From NCBI GenBank assembly GCA_022410635.1, contig JAJVDF010000215.1, forward strand, positions 176,034-240,033: a stretch of 64,000 nt of DNA, in the 5' to 3' direction. The translations under genes were made by a program, and so were the position numbers. Positions 59,501 to 64,000 of the stretch are shown piece by piece (position 1 is the first letter of the stretch; each line of letters starts with the position of its first letter). Under the pieces are notes generated by a model that was given only the letters and a program-made list of their open reading frames with translations, had not been told where the DNA came from and did not search any database. This DNA is from Tretioscincus oriximinensis (Eukaryota; Chordata; Lepidosauria; Squamata; Gymnophthalmidae).

Positions 59501-59912
59501 GATCAGATAGCTCAGTTGCTAAGGGATCAGTCCCTCAGTTGGGAGATGGGGTTTCGAAGCCCTGTGTTGGACTGGGAATGGCTGAGTACCTTGCACTCGC
59601 CTGTAGCTCTAGCCAACCCAGCTATTCGAAAGCATGAATTGCAAGAAATTGCAACTGACTGCAAGTAGATACATAGGAAGATAGAGGAAGCCTTCAGGCA
59701 AAATACCCTTGTAAACCACTTTGAGTCCCTTTGAAAGGTGAGAAAAGTAGGGTATAAGGACCCAGTTCTTCTTCTTCTTCTTCTTCTTCTTCTTCTTCTT
59801 CTTCTTCTTCTTCTTCTTCTTCTTCTTCTTCTTCTTCTTCTTCTTCTTCTTCTTCTTCTTCTTCTTCTTCTTCTTCTTCTTCTTCTTCTTCTTCTTCTTC
59901 TTCTTCTTCTTC
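59501..59912 (+). mobile_element. tRNA-derived SINE, family B, with (CTT)n expansion
   Basis: Head 'gatagctcagttgctaaggg', body 'gctattcgaaagcatgaatt' and 'gcaactgactgcaagtagat', Bov-B-like end 'ccactttgagtccctttgaa', then an uninterrupted TTC/CTT run of 147 bp (59766-59912) that grew from the SINE tail. Confidence 0.85.
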
Positions 59913-60280
59913 AGTAAAAAAATCTATTATCAGGCATATAATGCCAAAACAAAATTACAATGATTTCATGTTAATATTTTCATTGATTTGGCAATAGAAG
60001 TACTTTCACGCCATAAAAGTCAATTGTTTTATTAGGCTGTTTAATTTACTGGTAAATCCTATTGTTCTCCATCCTTTGTATTTTTGGCTAAACCCTTTTT
60101 AAAGGACTGTTCACTTATGAGCACACATTAACCCACTCCAGACTGTAAATGTTTGTGGAGCAAATAAAGAAAAATTAATTGAATTTGTGATTCCTGGGCT
60201 TTGTTTCCTCTCTCCATCCACCTAGGATAGCATCCCGAGCTGGATTTGTGCCACAATTCTTAGGTTGCCATAAAGGGACA

Positions 60281-60283
<3 letters not shown>

Positions 60284-60354
<71 letters not shown>

Positions 60355-60395
60355 GTTATTGTTGTTGTTGTTGTTGTTGTTGTTGTTATTATTAC
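60284..60395 (+). repeat. Compound microsatellite (ATT)n-(GTT)n
   Basis: About 70 bp of ATT units followed by GTT/ATT units. Its poly-Leu and poly-Ile readings are not proteins. Confidence 0.9.
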
Positions 60396-60516
60396 TACAC
60401 TATAATTGGATATTCCACAATAAAGCATGGATATTCTGGAATAAACCAGTCCACACAATGCTTATTGTGGAATATCCAACTAGAGAGGAATAAATAAGTG
60501 ATGTGTGGATGCAGCC
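60396..60516 (+). mobile_element. Short inverted-repeat element (MITE-like), copy C
   Basis: 'ataattggatattccacaat', 'gcatggatattctggaataa' and the end 'gtgatgtgtggatgcagccc' match copies at 1545 and 13167. Its left end is replaced by the microsatellite. Confidence 0.6.
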
Positions 60517-60849
60517 CTTCTTGGAACTCAGAGCTAGACCTTCGGGGNCTGCCATAGTCTACACTAGCATTCTAAGACTGTGTGCAGACATATTCCAGAA
60601 TATAGCAATCGCATGTCTGTGCACACCAAGCCTGTATATTCCGTGACCAGAGCTNCAGTTCCATAATATGCAGTCCGAGAATTTTTGCAGCAGCCACTAG
60701 AAACTATTGCTCTGTTCTCGCTTCCATTAACCTCTCTCGCCTCATTTGTGCACACGCATTTCCTCGGGAGGGGACGGGGTTCTCCAGCATGATGCCTCAA
60801 TATCCCAGCAATAGTTTATTCTGGGAAAAACGGCGTCTATTGCTGGACG

Positions 60850-61258
60850 ACTGCTGAAAGACGCTTAACCCGTGTGCAGGTCCTGTTCTCGTCTCGCTCC
60901 GATGGCGGTAGAAATATGCTGTGTGGCCGCAGCCTAAATGAGAGGCCCTGTTTTGAGCTAAAGTCCCCTCCGGTCCACCTGCGCTCCTTGCCAGGCGCAG
61001 CGACCCCGTCGAGGATCCTGCCCCCGGGTTTATCTTTTTCTGCAAACTTTTCCTAATTAAAATCTTTCCCCGCGCGTGATTGGCCAAGGGAGGATGGCTC
61101 TGCCTTGCGGCTGGTTCGTGCGCCTGTGTGTGCGCGGACAAGGAGAAAGCGCCAAAGCCACCACTACGGGCTCGGCGTCTTTGCTCGGGGCCGCTTTTAG
61201 CCAGCAAGCGAGCTAGGCATCCCCCGCGCCCTCGGGTCTTCCCCGGCGATCCCTGGGG
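60850..61258 (+). promoter_or_regulatory. CpG-island promoter and candidate untranslated first exon of the next gene
   Basis: CpG-rich block with an inverted CCAAT box (gattggcca, 61078-61086) and an exon-like stretch ending in the consensus donor tggggg|taagtg; the last exon base is placed at 61258 and GT at 61259-61260. No start codon followed by a recognisable protein lies before the donor, so the exon would be non-coding. In mammals RBM3 and WDR13 lie beyond TBC1D25, but nothing here identifies the gene. Long frames on both strands (such as 60797-61546 minus) are composition-driven. Confidence 0.5.
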
Positions 61259-61684
61259 GTAAGTGCAGCGGAGCCGCCGGATCGGGGGGCTTTGGGATCC
61301 CGGAAAGCGTGAAGGGAGCGAGAGAAGTTCTTTCTCCTTCCCTCTGCAACTCCAGCGGGCTGTTGCATCAGATATGCCGCCCTGGACAGAGAGAGGCACG
61401 TTGCTTGCCTGGGGCTTGGCGGGAGGGAAAGCCCGGGGGGCTGGGGGGCTTCCCTGTTTCCCCGCTTCGTCCCTCACATCCAACGATCCCCCCCCCCTCC
61501 GTTGGAGAGAATCCATTGGGCGCAAAATTGGATCTCGGGGGCACAAAACGACTCCCGGACCCTTCCAATTGGGGAGGGGCTGAAGGGGCGGCCTTGGGGG
61601 TTGGGGTGCTGGTGGCTCCCCCTCCGCGGGCTCTTGAGGGGCCTCCTTCGATCGAGGGCGGCAGCTTTAGGGATTCCAAGGAGA

Positions 61685-61775
61685 GCCAGCCCCCCCCCCC
61701 CCAGGGGGCCCCCCGGGGGGGGGGGGGGGGGGCCGGGGGCGCCGCCTTGGCGCATGGGGGGGGGGGGGGAAGACA
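61685..61775. repeat. Homopolymer G and C runs
   Basis: A C-run (61690-61702), a G-run of 18 (61715-61732) and another G-run (about 61756-61769) within the CpG-rich region downstream of the candidate exon. Prone to G-quadruplex formation and to sequencing error. Confidence 0.8.
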
Positions 61776-62236
61776 AGGAGAAGCCAGCGGCCCGTCGGGC
61801 TCTCTGGGCTGGGCGCGCGTGCCCCTCACACGCTTGGCAGGCGATCAGCGTCCATGAATGGGGTAGTGGGGGTGTCGATCATACGGGTTGCCCTGCCACG
61901 TGGGATGCGAGTTCAACACGGGACCGGGGTGCCCCGATCCCTGGACGTTTGCACCGCATTCACACCAGGATCGCCCCCCCTTCGCCTTATTTTTTTTTTT
62001 TTGTTCCTGCAAAATGAAGAAATAGCTAAAGTCAACGCTTTACAACAACGGCAACAATAAATAAATAAGTTATATTAAGTTTGAAGATTTCTTCGGGGGT
62101 TATTTCCCTCCAATTCTGTCCAGAGGTGGGAGGGAACTATGGTGCACAATAGGCCCTGCTCCTACCAGATGGTATAGCCCACAGAATAAAGGAAGTCCAA
62201 AAAGGGCTCTTGGGGGTCTCTGGCAGCCCAGGCACA

Positions 62237-62630
62237 CAGTGATGGTATGCTCCGCACTGAGAGGTCAGGCATACCGACTGTACATGTGGCTCCTTCTGCA
62301 CCAGGCCTTACCGGAGGACAGTGATGATGAACCTTTTGAGCTCCGTTTGTCAAAATTAAAAGAAAAACACCTAGCTCAATGGGGGTGCCATGTCACATCT
62401 AGAAATATTTGTAGCTTGAGTCTAGTTGATATACTGTATGTATTTATTACAGAAGCAAAAACAAATAATTCTTTACATTGGTGACTTTTTTGTTGCTGAA
62501 TTTCATTTTTCCCCTTTATTAATTAAACAAAATGTATTAATTCTTAAAATTTAATCAAGGCGGTCGTGTGTCACCCAAAATATTTTGGCGTGTCGCCTTT
62601 GACACACGTGTGATAGGATAGCCATCACTG
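62237..62630. mobile_element. Candidate decayed hAT-type element
   Basis: Left end cagtgatggtat and right end gccatcactg are inverted, but no target duplication is seen. The frame at 62239-62484 (PEDSDDEPFELRLSKLKEKH) is uninterrupted but matches no family I can name. Classed by its ends only. Confidence 0.35.
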
Positions 62631-62846
62631 GTTGGTATCTACATAGACAAAGCCCCACTTCTTGGGAAATGATCAAATGGGGCCTGCCATAGTCTACATG
62701 TGGACGGCCAAACTCTGTACTGAGACGAAACCCAAAATAAGGCTCAGTGGAGACTGTACTTATATATGGTAAGCCCCAAACCAGACCTACCATAATCTAC
62801 TGTATCATGTGAATGGCAGGTCTATTTTCTGAGATATACCCTAGAA

Positions 62847-63034
62847 CAGGGGTGGGCAATTAATTTTTCCCAAGGGGCCGCATGAGAAATTGGGGTGGTT
62901 TTAGAGGGCCGGATTAATATAGTTAACTCAGTTCTACCCAATACTGTATATAACTCTGAGCTAAGAGGGGCGGGCCGGTCAGAGACAGTAGGAGGGCCGC
63001 ATGTGGCCCTCGGGCTGCCACTTGCCCAGGTCTG
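62847..63034. mobile_element. Non-autonomous hAT element with perfect target duplication
   Basis: Ends caggggtgggcaa and ttgcccaggtctg are imperfect inverted repeats, with inner inverted blocks (gggccgcatg). A perfect 8-bp duplication CCCTAGAA flanks it at 62839-62846 and 63035-63042. The target fits nnnTAnnn. No coding. Confidence 0.9.
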
Positions 63035-63042
63035 CCCTAGAA

Positions 63043-64000
63043 TAAACCCCAGGGTGAAAATAACTTGTGTAATGTGGTTCTTAAGTTAAACTGGGACAAT
63101 AAGTAGCTGTTGGTTGTACATCAAGCTGTATGTTCTTATATTTACAAATTGGTAACTGGATGGTAAAGCAAACTGCCTAGGAAGCAGAAGTTTTGTTGCT
63201 AATGTAATTAATCTTCGGCCTCTCAAAAGAAGTGGACCATGGCAAACCACATCTGTATTTCTGCCCAGAAAACTGCCCGTGGAGGTCCCCGTGCAGTTAA
63301 ACCAAGAGTCAGCCCACAGCAAAAGTGACAACAACAACCATTCTAAATAAAAAGTGAATACAACTTGCTGTGTCCACATGTACGGAAAAAGCGGTACAAA
63401 AGCAGCTAAGAGATGGTAGCATGTGAAAGTTAGGGAGCGACAGTTACCAACTTTAAGTCATGTGTAAGCAACCTTTCTGTTTTCTTTTTTTCTTACGTGT
63501 ATGTTCAGCAGTTAAGCAATAAAGCTGGAAGAAAAAGGGACATCAAAATTGCAATTTTACTAGGGAAATTCAGTGGAATGTACTTGTTGTGTAATCACGA
63601 AGAGTGGCATGTAAAATCCATTAGATCTTTGGAATTGTTTTGATTGATCACACCAAATTGTCCCCTCACTTTCAAGCCAAAAAGGTGAGGTAGAAGATTG
63701 CTGGAGATGAGCAGTCATTGAGTAACACACAATAATAGACTCTCCCAGTGGATAGGGGATTTGGCAACAGAGTTGTACTCTAAAGTTGTAATTCAGTATA
63801 AAGTCACCTGAAGTTGGTCTTAACAACGTCAGAAAAGTCCTACTGGATAAGGCTGTGTTCTTGGTTCTCTGCAAATGGCTTTTACACCACCCTGCTTATC
63901 TCTCTAATGTAGAGGTGATACCTGGACATCTGTTGTCCTAGTAAGCTTTTATACACCTGGCTTCCTTGCCTCATTCTTTCTTATCGCTATCCAGGCTGTT
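63043..64000. other. Downstream intergenic or intronic sequence, unassigned
   Basis: No exon, repeat family or RNA gene recognised. If the candidate exon at 60850-61258 is real, this is the first intron of that gene. Confidence 0.35.

Noticed and set aside
60222..60493. Poly-Leu and poly-Ile coding frames
   Set aside because: Readings of the ATT/GTT microsatellite.
60797..61857. Open frames of 150-250 codons at the downstream CpG island
   Set aside because: Composition-driven, overlapping in several frames, and running through G and C homopolymers.
62239..62484. Small acidic/basic protein gene (PEDSDDEPFELRLSKLKEKH)
   Set aside because: Single short frame without a recognisable family, lying between inverted ends of a candidate hAT element; insufficient support as a gene.

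Overview
This is a stretch of vertebrate nuclear genome, most likely from a squamate reptile (lizard or snake). Two host genes with clear vertebrate orthologues lie in the same order and orientation as on human Xp11.23: EBP (sterol delta8-delta7 isomerase; coding exons 3271-7907) and TBC1D25 (Rab GAP of the autophagy pathway; coding exons 13860-22780). The squamate call rests on the repeats: tRNA-derived SINEs of the Sauria type, a second SINE with a Bov-B-like 3' end, CR1/L2-group LINEs, Penelope-like elements, L1/Tx1-like LINEs and many short hAT-type elements. It is an inference, not proof.

Layout. 1-1100: LINE remnants. 1130-1428: EBP promoter and untranslated first exon. 3231-8210: remaining EBP exons, with introns carrying an L2-like repeat, a hAT-type element and a SINE nested in another SINE. 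8211-13290: intergenic, with a CR1-group LINE fragment, a 600-bp solo LTR with 5-bp target duplication, a hAT hairpin element inside a CR1 tail, a Penelope 3' end and a SINE. 13290-13976: CpG-rich TBC1D25 promoter with two perfect CRE octamers, and exon 1. 13977-22780: the other five TBC1D25 coding exons, the last one (1,368 bp) encoding all of the TBC domain. 22781-28200: about 5.4 kb with no interspersed repeat I recognise, probably a long 3' UTR plus flank, with a strong CTCF-type motif.

28200-60800 is a repeat-rich intergenic block: several L1/Tx1-like ORF2 ends (one split by an LTR-like insert, one flanked by a perfect 20-bp target duplication), two Penelope-like elements (one keeping a GIY-YIG region), a broken C2H2 zinc-finger array, LINE tails, hAT-type elements, a duplicated composite repeat and an unidentified unit with 132-bp direct terminal repeats around a TATA-containing core. 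60850-61260 is a CpG-rich promoter-like region ending in a consensus splice donor, a good candidate for the untranslated first exon of the next gene; no coding exon of it appears before the window ends.

The two host genes act in separate pathways: late cholesterol synthesis in the ER (EBP) and autophagosome maturation through Rab GTPases (TBC1D25). What they share here is conserved synteny and CRE-containing promoters. The window has two assembly gaps (19935-20179 and 52679-53202) and many single Ns. No new gene system is evident; the points most worth following are a SINE family carrying CTCF-like motifs, the terminal-repeat unit at 55954-56570, and a multi-copy hAT-like family with TAGGGTTGCCATA ends.
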